Positions 33,410 through 41,741 are shown, counted from the first letter of the stretch. The stretch: DNA of 64,000 bases from Desulfuromonadaceae bacterium (GCA_028687585.1 JAQTZV010000007.1:124001-188000); one strand, 5' to 3'. Numbers and translations: made by a program. Notes: a model not told the origin generated them from the letters alone.

Positions 33410-34861
33410 CTATCTGATTTTCTTTGTAATAATCACACTTGTGCCCTTGCTGAAAACACCTTCTTTCTGGGGCTGCTCCAGCAGTATCAGCTCTTTACGT
33501 TCCGTATCGATAAAGTAATCGGCTAGATAGTTGGGGGACTCCTTGGTATGCCACCGTTCTTCAAGGTTGGCGCCATTCCAGGCAAAGGCCGTGACAGAAC
33601 TCTTGCTGTATGAGCGCTGATTGCCGACGGAAAGTGTGCCGCTGTTTTGCGGAACAATAATATTTCCTTCAGGCAACACTACGATCCTCTGTTCTATAAA
33701 GCGCCATCGATAGCGATCAAGGGAGATATTCTGAATCTGCTGTTCATCGCGCAGAAAGTACGTTTCACTGCCGCCGACATGGTCGGCCCCTTTCCACAAC
33801 TCCTTGCCCGCGTCGTCAGCGATATGAAGAACCCTGTCTCTATCTATGTATGCTGTCCGCTGCTTTCCTTCTGTATCGAAAAAGAAATTAAACGAAAAAA
33901 TATCCGCATTCTTTGGCAGCTTAACTGGCTCTCCCAATGAATATGCCGACCCTTTTTTTACGATCTGACGAACATCACCATAAAAATCTTCACTTCCTCT
34001 GCCGGCGTACTGGCCGATGAGTTTCCTGTTTTGTCCATACAGACCAACGGCTCTGAAAAAGAGGGGGAGTTTGTCAGCAATGAGCGTAAACCCTTGCTCA
34101 GTAACCGAGAGGGCCACTGACACCAGTTCCTCGCGATCCACCACGGTAACGTACGCTTCCAGAATGCCATCGTTATCGACATCGGCCGTATCAATAGCCA
34201 GGATTTTCCCCTCTGCCGTAATAGGGTATTCGGCAACCTTTTTAAGGGAGTCTGCCTGGCGATACAGGTACACGCTCTTGGCATCGGCAACGACAAATTC
34301 ACGCTCTTTTCCGGGAAAGCTGCGGCCGGGAGCAATACCAATCAGCGTGCCCTCAATGCGGGTCTGCTGTGTCACCGTTTGGGAAGCAGGAGCAACACGC
34401 ACGAGATCCTCTGACGATTTGGGCGTAACAGGCACACTGGCTGCTGCCGCAGGAACAGGAACCACCGGGAGTTTGACCGGCAGCAGCGGGCGGAGCTGGT
34501 CAGCCAGTCTACCAATCGCCGGAATCAAGTCGTTCGAGCTTTCTCCCTGAACATAGCGCTGGCCAAGGGTTTCACCGTCAGCACTTGTTACTGAAGCATC
34601 AATGCTGAATGTTTTGCCAAAGGAAGCATAACTCCCGGTGATCTTTGCGGTAACGCCTTCTGCACCATCAACCACAATAATATCATCTGAGGCAATGCGC
34701 GACGACAGCAGGTTTTTCAACACTGTTTTCAACTCACTTGCTTGTTCAGCGCCGGTAATCGTAAATTCTGCCACCTGTATTTTTTGCGCGGCGGCCAGAG
34801 CGTTCGTATGTGGGATACAGAAAAAGAGCGTTGAGACAAGTGTCAAAAAAAATAGTACCAT
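33410..34861 (-). CDS. Exported FG-GAP/VCBS-like beta-propeller protein
   Basis: This is a 483-aa protein with an N-terminal signal sequence (FFLTLVSTLFFCIPHTNALA). The first part (about residues 28-125) has a periplasmic alpha/beta look (VAEFTITGAEQASELKTVLK), a Pro/Ala-rich linker follows, and the C-terminal half contains FG-GAP-like units such as ILAIDTADVDNDGILEAYVT, a calcium-binding-type DxDNDG motif. Genes of this layout occur beside porins in Geobacter-like genomes. It lies between the porin and the two binding proteins in the riboswitch operon; a role in assembling or gating the porin is only suggested by position. Confidence 0.7.
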   Translation of the reverse strand: MVLFFLTLVSTLFFCIPHTNALAAAQKIQVAEFTITGAEQASELKTVLKNLLSSRIASDDIIVVDGAEGVTAKITGSYASFGKTFSIDASVTSADGETLGQRYVQGESSNDLIPAIGRLADQLRPLLPVKLPVVPVPAAAASVPVTPKSSEDLVRVAPASQTVTQQTRIEGTLIGIAPGRSFPGKEREFVVADAKSVYLYRQADSLKKVAEYPITAEGKILAIDTADVDNDGILEAYVTVVDREELVSVALSVTEQGFTLIADKLPLFFRAVGLYGQNRKLIGQYAGRGSEDFYGDVRQIVKKGSAYSLGEPVKLPKNADIFSFNFFFDTEGKQRTAYIDRDRVLHIADDAGKELWKGADHVGGSETYFLRDEQQIQNISLDRYRWRFIEQRIVVLPEGNIIVPQNSGTLSVGNQRSYSKSSVTAFAWNGANLEERWHTKESPNYLADYFIDTERKELILLEQPQKEGVFSKGTSVIITKKIR

Positions 34862-34898
34862 GCCGTTTCCCCGGTTTTATTCTTGGTTTGAGAAATAA

Positions 34899-34923
34899 GG
34901 CGAATCGCGCAACGCAATTCGCC
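34899..34923 (-). terminator. Stem-loop downstream of the porin gene
   Basis: A 7-bp stem (GGCGAAT / ATTCGCC) with an extra GCG pair inside lies between the porin stop and the next start, followed on the minus strand by TTATTTC. It is a weak terminator or 3' stabiliser that may let the porin be made at higher levels than the genes after it. Confidence 0.5.
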
Positions 34924-34948
34924 TCTGTAGTCCGGCAACAGTATCAAA

Positions 34949-36265
34949 TCAGAACGTGTAGCTCAACTGCAGATTGAGAGCGTATGGGTCGTCAGCATTT
35001 GCTACGCCGAAACCGGATATGCGGTCAGTTGTCGTAGCGCTGTTCATACCATCACCAAGGAATGCGTAGGCCAGCGCAGCACTGACACTTACGTTATCTA
35101 ACATTTTATAACCGACCTGAGCATTGAGTTCCGTACCGATGGAACTTTTCTCGCTGTTACGGTTTTCAGCGGTCTCTGCATAGCCAATATTGGCATTATA
35201 GAATAGTTTGCCCATGGTGCCTTCGTAGCCGGCAAAAACAGCAACAAGACCGCGACCACCAACAGTCAGGTCGTTGCCAAGGATAGAAGTGGAAGAGTTT
35301 ATGGCATTACCGCTGCGAACCAGTAACCACATTTTTGCCGGAACAAAGTACGAGGTGCTGGAAGTGATCGCAGTAAATGAATCCTTTTTAGTGGTTCCGT
35401 TGCTGTCTCCGGATAGATAGATAGCGGAAAGGTTAACAGAACCGGGGCCGACTTTGGCTTTTGAAACGGCGCCAAGCAGGTAACCGTTCAGATCGGTAGT
35501 GGCCGTTCTGTCGCCTGACTGAACGGCTACAAATGGTTTGATATTTGCGGGGCCGACTTTGATGTCTGCATCCAGACCAAACATGTGCAGCCGGTTAAAC
35601 GCCGGAACGGTCAACGTCGTGTCGTTGTTGACATAGTAGTAGGAAGCGCCGACAGTTACATCCTTGCTGATGGTATATTTACCGCCAAGAACGAACAGGT
35701 CAGCTGTCTTTCTACCAACTTGACCGCCATCAACCGTATTGTCATCAAAACGGAACCAGCCAAGCGAAGCCTTTGCGGGACCAAAGTTTTTTGTCGCGTG
35801 AGCGCCGGTCATGTCAGCGATTAAAAACAGACCCTGATACGAGTCTGCCCATGGCTGCATACCGAGTTTGACATTAGCGCCGGTGAGCGGACAGTTGAAA
35901 TCGACGTAAATGTTTTTGGTTTCGAGAGTCAATTTATCAGCATCAAGGTTACCGGCATCGTCACCAGTGGTCCCCAGATAACCGCCGGTTTTACCGCCGA
36001 AACGGGTATCCAGCTCAAAATGAGTTACCAGCTTAAAATCAGCATTGACTTTTGCTATGTACTGCAAACGGGCACGCTGTTCAGCCATGAAACCTGGTGC
36101 AGGATCGGCGCTGAGCTTGCCTGTCACTCCGTTAAAAAAGTTGCCCTGGTAGCCCATGAATTTGTACAAACCATGAAATTCGTTTTCCAATGCCATAGCC
36201 GGTACTGAAATTGCCCCAAGGGCGCCTACTGCTGCTGCAATTGCTGCTGATTTTTTGAAATTCAT
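34949..36265 (-). CDS. Outer-membrane porin under tandem Moco-type riboswitches
   Basis: This is a 438-aa beta-barrel protein with a signal peptide (MNFKKSAAIAAAVGALGAIS, cleavage after AMA), repeated amphipathic strands and a C-terminal aromatic signature (ALNLQLSYTF). GGAGGAGCAAG precedes the start. It is the first gene after two Moco-type aptamers and two terminators, and the genes after it are oxyanion-binding proteins and a storage protein. That makes a tungstate/molybdate-permeable channel the most likely role (inference); sequence alone does not show selectivity. Confidence 0.85.
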   Translation of the reverse strand: MNFKKSAAIAAAVGALGAISVPAMALENEFHGLYKFMGYQGNFFNGVTGKLSADPAPGFMAEQRARLQYIAKVNADFKLVTHFELDTRFGGKTGGYLGTTGDDAGNLDADKLTLETKNIYVDFNCPLTGANVKLGMQPWADSYQGLFLIADMTGAHATKNFGPAKASLGWFRFDDNTVDGGQVGRKTADLFVLGGKYTISKDVTVGASYYYVNNDTTLTVPAFNRLHMFGLDADIKVGPANIKPFVAVQSGDRTATTDLNGYLLGAVSKAKVGPGSVNLSAIYLSGDSNGTTKKDSFTAITSSTSYFVPAKMWLLVRSGNAINSSTSILGNDLTVGGRGLVAVFAGYEGTMGKLFYNANIGYAETAENRNSEKSSIGTELNAQVGYKMLDNVSVSAALAYAFLGDGMNSATTTDRISGFGVANADDPYALNLQLSYTF

Positions 36266-36370
36266 TCTTGCTCCTCCATTTTTGATAGTTAATGTTCCGC
36301 TACGACGGATTCCAATTCAAAACAAACGTTTGAAGCCCCTCCTTTCATGGATATTTTGCCTGCAGAATAC

Positions 36371-36406
36371 AAAAAAAACGCCCCTTCACTTGAGAGAAAA
36401 GGGGCG
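36371..36406 (-). terminator. Terminator of the proximal riboswitch
   Basis: On the minus strand CGCCCCTTTTC-TCTCAA-GTGAAGGGGCG is followed by TTTTTTTTG. It lies between the proximal aptamer and the porin ATG and is a strong intrinsic terminator, the expected expression platform. Confidence 0.88.
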
Positions 36407-36442
36407 CAGGCAAACCACTGGTGTGGATAGGCAAGCGACAAG

Positions 36443-36545
36443 ATCCCCTTTTCAAAGGAGGGCGGCGCTGTTTCCGGCGACACCCGCAGGGCGCACGCCA
36501 TGAGGGATTTTCCCTGTTAGGCGTAACGACTCGGAGACTGGCTGA
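36443..36545 (-). ncRNA. Moco-type riboswitch aptamer, proximal copy
   Basis: The minus strand shows CAGTCTCCGAGTCGTTACGC, CTAACAGGGAAAATCCCTCA, TGGCGTGCGCCCTGCGGG, TGTCGCCGGAAACAGCGCC and GCCCTCCTTTGAAAAGGGG in order, the Moco-motif landmarks. A short GGGA/TCCC hairpin occupies the position of the variable P3 stem, whose presence or absence has been linked to Mo or W cofactor preference. The element is nearly identical to the copy at 36633-36735. Confidence 0.85.
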
Positions 36546-36560
36546 ATGTGGTGAGGCTTT

Positions 36561-36600
36561 AAAAACAAAAAACCCCTTATCAAAAACTGAAAAGGAGCTC
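36561..36600 (-). terminator. Terminator of the distal riboswitch
   Basis: On the minus strand CTCCTTTTC-AGTTTTT-GATAAGGGG (one G-U, one mismatch) is followed by TTTTTTGTTTTT. It separates the distal from the proximal aptamer, so each aptamer has its own terminator. Confidence 0.8.
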
Positions 36601-36632
36601 GGGCAATCCACAAAAACGGATTGTCAAGCACA

Positions 36633-36735
36633 AGTTCCCCTTTTCAAAGGAGGGCGGCGCTGTTTCCGGCGACACCCGCAGGTCGTACGCCATGAGGATT
36701 TTTCCCTGTTAGGCGCAACAACTCGAAGACTGGCT
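36633..36735 (-). ncRNA. Moco-type riboswitch aptamer, distal copy
   Basis: The minus strand reads CAGTCTTCGAGTTGTTGCGC, CTAACAGGGAAAAATCCTCA, TGGCGTACGACCTGCGGG, TGTCGCCGGAAACAGCGCC and GCCCTCCTTTGAAAAGGGG. Core loops equal those of the proximal copy, while substitutions sit in stem arms. It begins within a few bases of the transcription start expected from the promoter at 36750-36778. Confidence 0.85.
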
Positions 36736-36749
36736 AAAAATGTAGCGGG

Positions 36750-36778
36750 ACAATAGCGGGATCACCGTCCCCTGTCAA
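36750..36778 (-). promoter_or_regulatory. Sigma-70-type promoter of the tandem-riboswitch operon
   Basis: On the minus strand a consensus -35 TTGACA and -10 TATTGT are separated by exactly 17 bp. The predicted start, near 36743, lies just before the distal aptamer. This is the best sigma-70 promoter in the window, fitting a transcript that is always begun and then controlled by termination. Confidence 0.8.
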
Positions 36779-36800
36779 GCGGCAATTGAAGTTCTGTAAT

Positions 36801-36825
36801 AAAAAAATCTTCCGGTAACAGTACC
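36801..36825 (-). terminator. Weak terminator of the upstream membrane-protein gene
   Basis: On the minus strand GGTA-CTGT-TACC is followed by GGAAGATTTTTTT. The stem is short, but the T-run and the place (just after the stop of the 133-aa membrane protein and before the tandem-riboswitch promoter) suit a terminator. Confidence 0.5.
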
Positions 36826-36830
36826 ATTTC

Positions 36831-37232
36831 TCAATCAAGTACCCGTCGATGGACGAGAGACCAATGCCTGAGGAATGCGGGCATATGGCTGCCGGTAACT
36901 CCGACTGCCAGCGCCGTCATAAGAACCGGCAGCAACAGATCCGGGCGAACATGGACAAACCAGATCAGACCTAAATGTAGGCCGGTCATTAAGCCGCGCC
37001 CCTGATACGGCCAGTGGCGGCACTTGAAGATATTAAATATGATCAAGGCGCTACCCGTTGCGATGACCAGATTGTGCCAGTTTGCAAGACGCGCAAATGG
37101 GATCTCCCAGACAAGACCGCCGAACAGGATGCTTGATATCCCGATGTGACAGCTTCGCAAGATCAGATCCACTATCTTGAACCAGCCGGAACGCTTCTTT
37201 CTGTCAGCTCTGCTGTTGTGAGTGCTCTCCAT
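36831..37232 (-). CDS. Small integral membrane protein, function unknown
   Basis: This is a 133-aa protein from ATG 37232, placed after AAGGGGTAGT; the longer frame upstream only mirrors the ALDH gene. About four membrane helices are seen (CHIGISSILFGGLVWEI, LVIATGSALIIFNIF, GLHLGLIWFVHV, LLLPVLMTALAVGVTGS), with a His in the first helix and a late H-x-W-x-x-VHRR tail. Spacing of 8 bp from the aldehyde dehydrogenase stop places both in one operon. The layout could suit a haem- or quinone-interacting membrane protein, but no motif proves this. Confidence 0.65.
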   Translation of the reverse strand: MESTHNSRADRKKRSGWFKIVDLILRSCHIGISSILFGGLVWEIPFARLANWHNLVIATGSALIIFNIFKCRHWPYQGRGLMTGLHLGLIWFVHVRPDLLLPVLMTALAVGVTGSHMPAFLRHWSLVHRRVLD

Positions 37233-37240
37233 ACTACCCC

Positions 37241-38665
37241 TTATTCCTTGAACTGCATCGCCTTGAGTTCGAGAAACTCCTCCAGCCCATGATGCCCCAA
37301 TTCCCGGCCGTAACCGGATTGCTTGCAGCCGCCGAAAGGCGCGAGCAGGTTGAAACCGCCGCCGTTTATATCCACCTGTCCGGCCTTGAGGCGACGGGCA
37401 ATACGCGCTGCCCGCTCGGCGTCCCCTGACCATACGGCGGCAGCAAGGCCATATTGAGTGCTGTTAGCTATCTGAACGGCATCCTCTTCGTCCCGGTAGG
37501 TCATAATTGACAACACCGGACCGAAAATTTCCTCCCGGGCGATGACCATATCCGGGGTGACTCTGCCGAACAGGGTCGGGCGGACGAAGTACCCGCTATC
37601 CATGCCATCCGGCGGCTCAGCGCCGCCTGTCAGCAGGACGGCACCCGCTGCGCTCCCCTGTCTGATGAAGTCGCGCACCCGCTCCCGTTGGGCTGCCGAA
37701 ACCAGCGGCCCGAGTCGTGTCGTGTCATCCTGCGGATCTCCCGGCGCGTACGCCGAGGCTGCGGCAATCGCCAGCGCTGCTGCGGTCTCGTACCGGGACT
37801 CATGTACCAACAGGCGCGTCTGCGCGTTGCAGGTCTGGCCTGAATTTATGAAACAGGCGCCGACTACGCTTTTGACCGCTGTCGGCAGATCGGCATCATC
37901 AAGAATAACGGCCGCAGACTTGCCCCCCAGCTCCAGAGTTACCCGCTTCACCGTTGCCGCTGCCAGCTCCGCTACCCTGCGGCCGGCACGCAGTGAACCG
38001 GTAAAGGAGATCATATCAGTATCGACATGGCGTACCAGGTATTCTCCGACCTCCTCGCCGCTGCCGGTTATCAGATTGAATACCCCGGCCGGAACTCCGG
38101 CGTCGTGAATAATCTCGGCCAGAATAAAGGCGGAGAGCGGTGCCACTTCGCTCGGCTTGAGGACAACGGTACAGCCGGCCGCCAGAGCAGGCGCTACCTT
38201 GGCTATCACCTGATGCAGCGGGTAGTTCCACGGAGTGATACAGAGTGCAACTCCGACAGGCTCGCGCACAACCAGTGAACTACCGATCCGCTCCTCGAAG
38301 GCGTACCCGGAGAGCAACCTGATATAGCTATCGAGGACTGCGACCGGGAGGCCGGCCTGAATGCGGCGTGAGAGCTTGAGCGGCATGCCGACTTCGCTGG
38401 TTATGGTGCGGGCGATCTCCTCGCCCCTCGACGTGAGTCCCTCCAGTATTCTGGTCAGGTAGCCGGTTCGCTCTGCCACCGATGTACGTCCCCAGGCATC
38501 TGCGGCTGCAACGGCCGCCGCAACTGCTCTGTCGGCGTCTTCAGTCGTTGCTGCCGGAATCCGTCCCAGAATCTCTTCGGTTGCAGGATTGATAACGTCG
38601 AATACGTCACTACCGGACGGGGTAAACCATTGGCCATTACCATACAGCTCCGTACGTTCAATCAT
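37241..38665 (-). CDS. NAD(P)-dependent aldehyde dehydrogenase
   Basis: This is a 474-aa ALDH-superfamily enzyme with the catalytic Cys in [14 protein letters not shown], the base Glu in [12 protein letters not shown], the cofactor motif [11 protein letters not shown] and [11 protein letters not shown], and the C-terminal [15 protein letters not shown]. The likely reaction is NAD-dependent oxidation of an aldehyde to the acid. Substrate is not resolved. It is encoded between a porin operon and the membrane protein and gives the organism a pyridine-nucleotide route alongside the AOR and Mo hydroxylase. A terminator stands upstream, so it has its own promoter in 38666-38740, where I see no strong consensus. 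Confidence 0.88.
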   Translation of the reverse strand: MIERTELYGNGQWFTPSGSDVFDVINPATEEILGRIPAATTEDADRAVAAAVAAADAWGRTSVAERTGYLTRILEGLTSRGEEIARTITSEVGMPLKLSRRIQAGLPVAVLDSYIRLLSGYAFEERIGSSLVVREPVGVALCITPWNYPLHQVIAKVAPALAAGCTVVLKPSEVAPLSAFILAEIIHDAGVPAGVFNLITGSGEEVGEYLVRHVDTDMISFTGSLRAGRRVAELAAATVKRVTLELGGKSAAVILDDADLPTAVKSVVGACFINSGQTCNAQTRLLVHESRYETAAALAIAAASAYAPGDPQDDTTRLGPLVSAAQRERVRDFIRQGSAAGAVLLTGGAEPPDGMDSGYFVRPTLFGRVTPDMVIAREEIFGPVLSIMTYRDEEDAVQIANSTQYGLAAAVWSGDAERAARIARRLKAGQVDINGGGFNLLAPFGGCKQSGYGRELGHHGLEEFLELKAMQFKE

Positions 38666-38742
38666 ACATTCCCTCCCTGTTATTCAATAGATTGGAACCC
38701 AGACTGTCGTTATAATACTCAATACGTGCGCCAATGCCATAC

Positions 38743-38772
38743 AAAAAAAACAGGGGCACCTGAGTGCCCCTG
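38743..38772 (-). terminator. Rho-independent terminator
   Basis: On the minus strand CAGGGGCAC-TCAG-GTGCCCCTG is followed by TTTTTTTTG. The 9-bp perfect stem ends the porin/AmiS transcript and lies just after the AmiS relic. Confidence 0.9.
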
Positions 38773-38782
38773 TTTCAGTCTC

Positions 38783-38930
38783 TTATCGCGTTTTTGGTAG
38801 CTTTACCGCTCCGGTTGCCATGCCGCTATGGGCCCATTGGCTGTTGTTATGAAATCGCGCTTCGAGTACGAAAAAACATAATCATGTTCGGGTTGATCTT
38901 GCCGTAGGTCACGCCGGTTACTTTAGCGGC
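38783..38930 (-). pseudogene. C-terminal relic of an AmiS/UreI-like gene, frameshifted
   Basis: Minus-strand translation gives AKVTGVTYGKINPNMIMFF; the VTGVTYGKINP stretch is identical to the intact AmiS-like protein encoded at 40247-40777. After a run of six T the frame must shift by one base to continue VLEARFHNNSQWAHSGMATG and end AVKLPK-T-R. The rest of the gene is missing. The tail differs from that of the intact gene, so the relic comes from a second paralogue, not a recent copy. It sits after the second porin gene. Confidence 0.7.
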
Positions 38931-38966
38931 AAAACTAGATTTGTCTGATCGATTTCAGTTTTACTA

Positions 38967-40151
38967 TTAGAAGCTGAGGGTCGCACCCAACGCAATGGTC
39001 TTGGTCTTTTCTTTGGGCCCGCTGTCGAGCTTGATCTCGTTGACATTATATTCAGCGACCAGATTAAGGGCGCTGTTTACGGCAAAGAAAACGGCGCCGG
39101 TCATGGTTTTATCCTCCAGGTCCCCGGTAAAGATGGTGCCGTAGTCAACCTTGGTCAGGCCGTAGGAGGCCACAAACCGGGCTGGGCCATAGGTGTAGGA
39201 GCCCTGGACGAGATAGCCGTTGCTGTCTACTTCATCCCCTGCGTTCGCAACGGGGAGTCCAAGAGATGTATCGCCCCCTGGTCCGGCGAGCCAACCGGCG
39301 CCGGAAGCGTTAAACCCGGAAGCGGTGAGGCCGAAACCGGCAATTTTGCCCTGAAGGCCATAGCCGACGCCAGATGTTTTTATACTGTTTCCGCCATCGA
39401 CTTTGGATTTTTGGTACATGAAGTTTGTCCAGGCGGCTAAGGAGCCCTCACCAATTTTTTTGTTGAAGGTCAGTTCGCTTTCGATGCGTGGCATATTCTC
39501 TTCACTGCCAGCGCCGGCAGTGTGGGAGGGATCAAGCAGGCCTATTGCCAGTTTAAAACCGCTTACATCGGGAGTCCGGTAGGTGATCTGCGCAGTTGGG
39601 AGCGGGTAGATGTAGCCGGAACCGATGTTGCCGAAGGATACCCCGCCACCATCAACCAATCCCAGGGTGTCACTCACATTGCCGTAGCCCAGCAGGATCT
39701 CGTCGAGAAAGATATTGGAGCGGTTAAACAGGCCGAAGTCCTTACCGATCAGAACCTGTCCCCAGGCAGCATCTACGGTACCATAGAACTGGCGGACGTC
39801 GATACCGGTAGCGGTCGCCCTGGAGTCCTTTCCACTGATCATGCTGTCACTGTCATTGATTGAAACCCAGAAGGAGGAGCGTCCGCCCAGTTTCAGGTCG
39901 CCGACCTGCTTGCTGAAATTGAAGCCGATATAGTTGGGCAGAAAGCCCATTTTAATACGTGCTTGATCGCGATCAGTATTACCAATTTCATTGTCAGACG
40001 AACTGGTTACGTAGAACGTGTTGAAAAACCCGTCAACACCGAAGGTTGTTTTCTCTTTATCATAAAGAGTGATCGCGGCGGAAGCCGGTTGACTGATCGC
40101 CAAAAGAAGAAGCAAGGCAAGCAACGTGTTGAAAATCCGTGGTGAAGTCAT
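38967..40151 (-). CDS. Outer-membrane porin (Gram-negative general-porin type)
   Basis: This is a 394-aa beta-barrel protein with a signal peptide (FNTLLALLLLLAISQPASAA), a first strand FGVDGFFNTFYVTSSSD, DARGRA-like porin elements GIDVRQFYGTVDAAWGQVLI and FGLFNRSNIFLD, and a C-terminal Phe (IALGATLSF). It differs from the porin at 34949. It follows the AmiS-like gene by 96 bp, with a CCCGCTG/CAGCGGG hairpin in the gap, and probably forms one transcript with it. It may admit the small neutral or acidic solute that AmiS moves. Confidence 0.82.
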   Translation of the reverse strand: MTSPRIFNTLLALLLLLAISQPASAAITLYDKEKTTFGVDGFFNTFYVTSSSDNEIGNTDRDQARIKMGFLPNYIGFNFSKQVGDLKLGGRSSFWVSINDSDSMISGKDSRATATGIDVRQFYGTVDAAWGQVLIGKDFGLFNRSNIFLDEILLGYGNVSDTLGLVDGGGVSFGNIGSGYIYPLPTAQITYRTPDVSGFKLAIGLLDPSHTAGAGSEENMPRIESELTFNKKIGEGSLAAWTNFMYQKSKVDGGNSIKTSGVGYGLQGKIAGFGLTASGFNASGAGWLAGPGGDTSLGLPVANAGDEVDSNGYLVQGSYTYGPARFVASYGLTKVDYGTIFTGDLEDKTMTGAVFFAVNSALNLVAEYNVNEIKLDSGPKEKTKTIALGATLSF

Positions 40152-40246
40152 AATAAATATCCTCCCTTTTTATAGAAATATCCTTCTGTTTTAGATTATA
40201 AAGCGTTCTTCACCCGCTGACAGCGGGCACATGAATGAAATAATAT

Positions 40247-40777
40247 TTAGAACGGTAGCTTGCCATAACCCATCAGGCCGAACGCCGGTGCCAGCAGGCA
40301 GGTGAACGTCAGGACAATAAACATGGTGGCAGCAACTTTTGGGTTGATCTTGCCGTATGTTACGCCGGTTACGGTAAAACAGATTACAACGAAGGTCAGG
40401 TTCATGAATGCCAGATAGGGGACAACGCCGATGATGGTTTTGCCATCAGGTTTTACTCCGCCGCCGGTGGCGTAAAGCAAAGCATATATGGCGCAGACGA
40501 TGCCGACGAGCAGAGCGCCGTTACCGACGGTACGCAGGTCTTCAACACCGGTCAAAAGGGCATGGCCGGTCTGCATATACAGGACGCCGAAAACGAACAA
40601 CAGCCCTGCGGTAAAGGGATCGGTAAAGACCGCTGCCTGCAATGTTGCACCGATGACAACCAGAACACCAACAACCATACTGACAAAACCGGTGCTTTTC
40701 GCCTCACCGTAACCTAAGAAAAACATACCAACCGGAATCCACATAATACTGATCAATACAAGTAGCGCTAATGTCAT
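40247..40777 (-). CDS. AmiS/UreI-family inner-membrane transporter
   Basis: This is a 176-aa protein with six membrane helices from ATG 40777 (GGAGAGTGTC upstream). Landmarks are WIPVGMFFLGYGEAKSTG, MQTGHALLTGVEDLRTVGNG and TVTGVTYGKINPKVA. The family forms channels for urea, short amides and related small molecules, or for acetate-like solutes in some annotations. No amidase or urease gene is in the window, while alcohol and aldehyde dehydrogenases are, so a small polar metabolite of that pathway is possible (inference). Confidence 0.8.
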   Translation of the reverse strand: MTLALLVLISIMWIPVGMFFLGYGEAKSTGFVSMVVGVLVVIGATLQAAVFTDPFTAGLLFVFGVLYMQTGHALLTGVEDLRTVGNGALLVGIVCAIYALLYATGGGVKPDGKTIIGVVPYLAFMNLTFVVICFTVTGVTYGKINPKVAATMFIVLTFTCLLAPAFGLMGYGKLPF

Positions 40778-40845
40778 GACACTCTCCTTAAATTTAAATA
40801 ACAGTCCCTCTCCCGGCCTCTGCCGGGAGGGGAGCAAAGGGATAC

Positions 40846-41118
40846 TTATTCGGCTGTGGTCGGATCGATCATGGTACGTACTTCGGAAACACTGTTGGCG
40901 GGGAATCCGCCTTGTTTGGCATGTTCAAGTACCATTTCCTTATTCGGTGCAATGTAGATGCAGTAGATCTTGTCGTCGGTCACATAGCTCTGTACCCACT
41001 GAATCTGTGGTCCAAGCCCGGTAAGCACGCTGCAGGATTTCTGTGAAATTGCCTGCAATGTTTCAGCCGGTAATTGTCCTGCGCCTGGAAGTTCTCGTTC
41101 GATAACGTATTTCGGCAT
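40846..41118 (-). CDS. DUF4242-like small ferredoxin-fold protein
   Basis: This is a 90-aa protein: MPKYVIERELPGAGQLPAET, a helix ISQKSCSVLTGLGPQIQWVQ, then SYVTDDKIYCIYIAPNKEMV and EHAKQGGFPANSVSEVRTMI. This matches the nickel-responsive/DUF4242 fold pattern (a small alpha-beta barrel dimer) in length and in the YCIYIAPN segment. Function is not established in the family. The ATG overlaps the TGA of a 30-codon frame (TGATG), and the gene precedes the AmiS-like gene by 68 bp. Confidence 0.7.
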   Translation of the reverse strand: MPKYVIERELPGAGQLPAETLQAISQKSCSVLTGLGPQIQWVQSYVTDDKIYCIYIAPNKEMVLEHAKQGGFPANSVSEVRTMIDPTTAE

Positions 41119-41210
41119 CACGGACTCCTTTCAAATGCATTTTCCGGTGAGGTTGCAGCCATTGAGGCTGCCGCGATAAATCCCAGTGCAACGAGTGTTT
41201 TTTTCTTCAC
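41118..41210 (-). CDS. 30-aa signal-peptide-like micro-ORF coupled to the DUF4242 gene
   Basis: A GTG start follows AAGGGGGAATTC and encodes KKKTLVALGFIAAASMAATS plus ten more residues, the form of a Sec signal peptide with almost no mature part. Its TGA overlaps the ATG of the DUF4242-like gene. It could be a leader peptide coupling translation, a truncated exported protein, or the original signal peptide of the next protein now out of frame. Confidence 0.45.
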   Translation of the reverse strand: MKKKTLVALGFIAAASMAATSPENAFERSP

Positions 41211-41720
41211 AACGAATTCCCCCTTTTAGTAAAATATGTTCCTGAATTAGAATTCCGTCCCATCTTTTCCTGCAAAACATGTTTTAAACAACCGTATGTC
41301 CATGCTCGTTGGCAGAACATGTACCGCTTCTCCTTTCCTTGGATTATGTAATCATTTGTCCTCATAACGCATGTTTCCGGCAAAGAACCACCAGGCAGAA
41401 AACCTGAAGAGCAACAGAGTTGACCATCGCACAAAAGCTAGCGAGGCCATTGCAACAGGAGTGCCAAAAATATAACGATGGTTTTGTTGTTATATATTGT
41501 GTGCTTGCAGCACAGCTACCCTCCGTAGATGCGCTAAAGACGATTGTAGAAAAACGGGACATATTTTCTAACATACCGAATTTATTGTATGATAGTATAA
41601 TGAGGCATAGTTCTACACCGTGGAGAATTGTCGCATGTACCTTGTGTTTAATCAAAAAAGGCGGGTACTGCTGATCCATAAGCTGGTTTTGTGCCCGGGA
41701 GAGTAAAAAATAGCAAAAAA

Positions 41721-41737
41721 CATAGAACCTGGTTATG
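41721..41737 (+). promoter_or_regulatory. 17-bp operator-like palindrome, copy 1
   Basis: CATAGAACCTGGTTATG, with the symmetric core AACC-T-GGTT, occurs here and identically at 48368-48384. Here it sits 4 bp upstream of the sigma-54 promoter of the first Fe-ADH gene, where a bound protein would block or bend the promoter. Confidence 0.55.
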
Positions 41738-41741
41738 TGTT

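Noticed and set aside
38690-38740. Sigma-54 promoter before the aldehyde dehydrogenase (TGGCGCACGTATTGAG, minus strand)
   Set aside because: The essential GC of the -12 element is GA here; too weak to list.
41420-41674. 84-codon open frame on the + strand in the long intergenic region before the first Fe-ADH
   Set aside because: It has no ribosome site, no recognisable motif and unusual composition, and the region is a promoter region.
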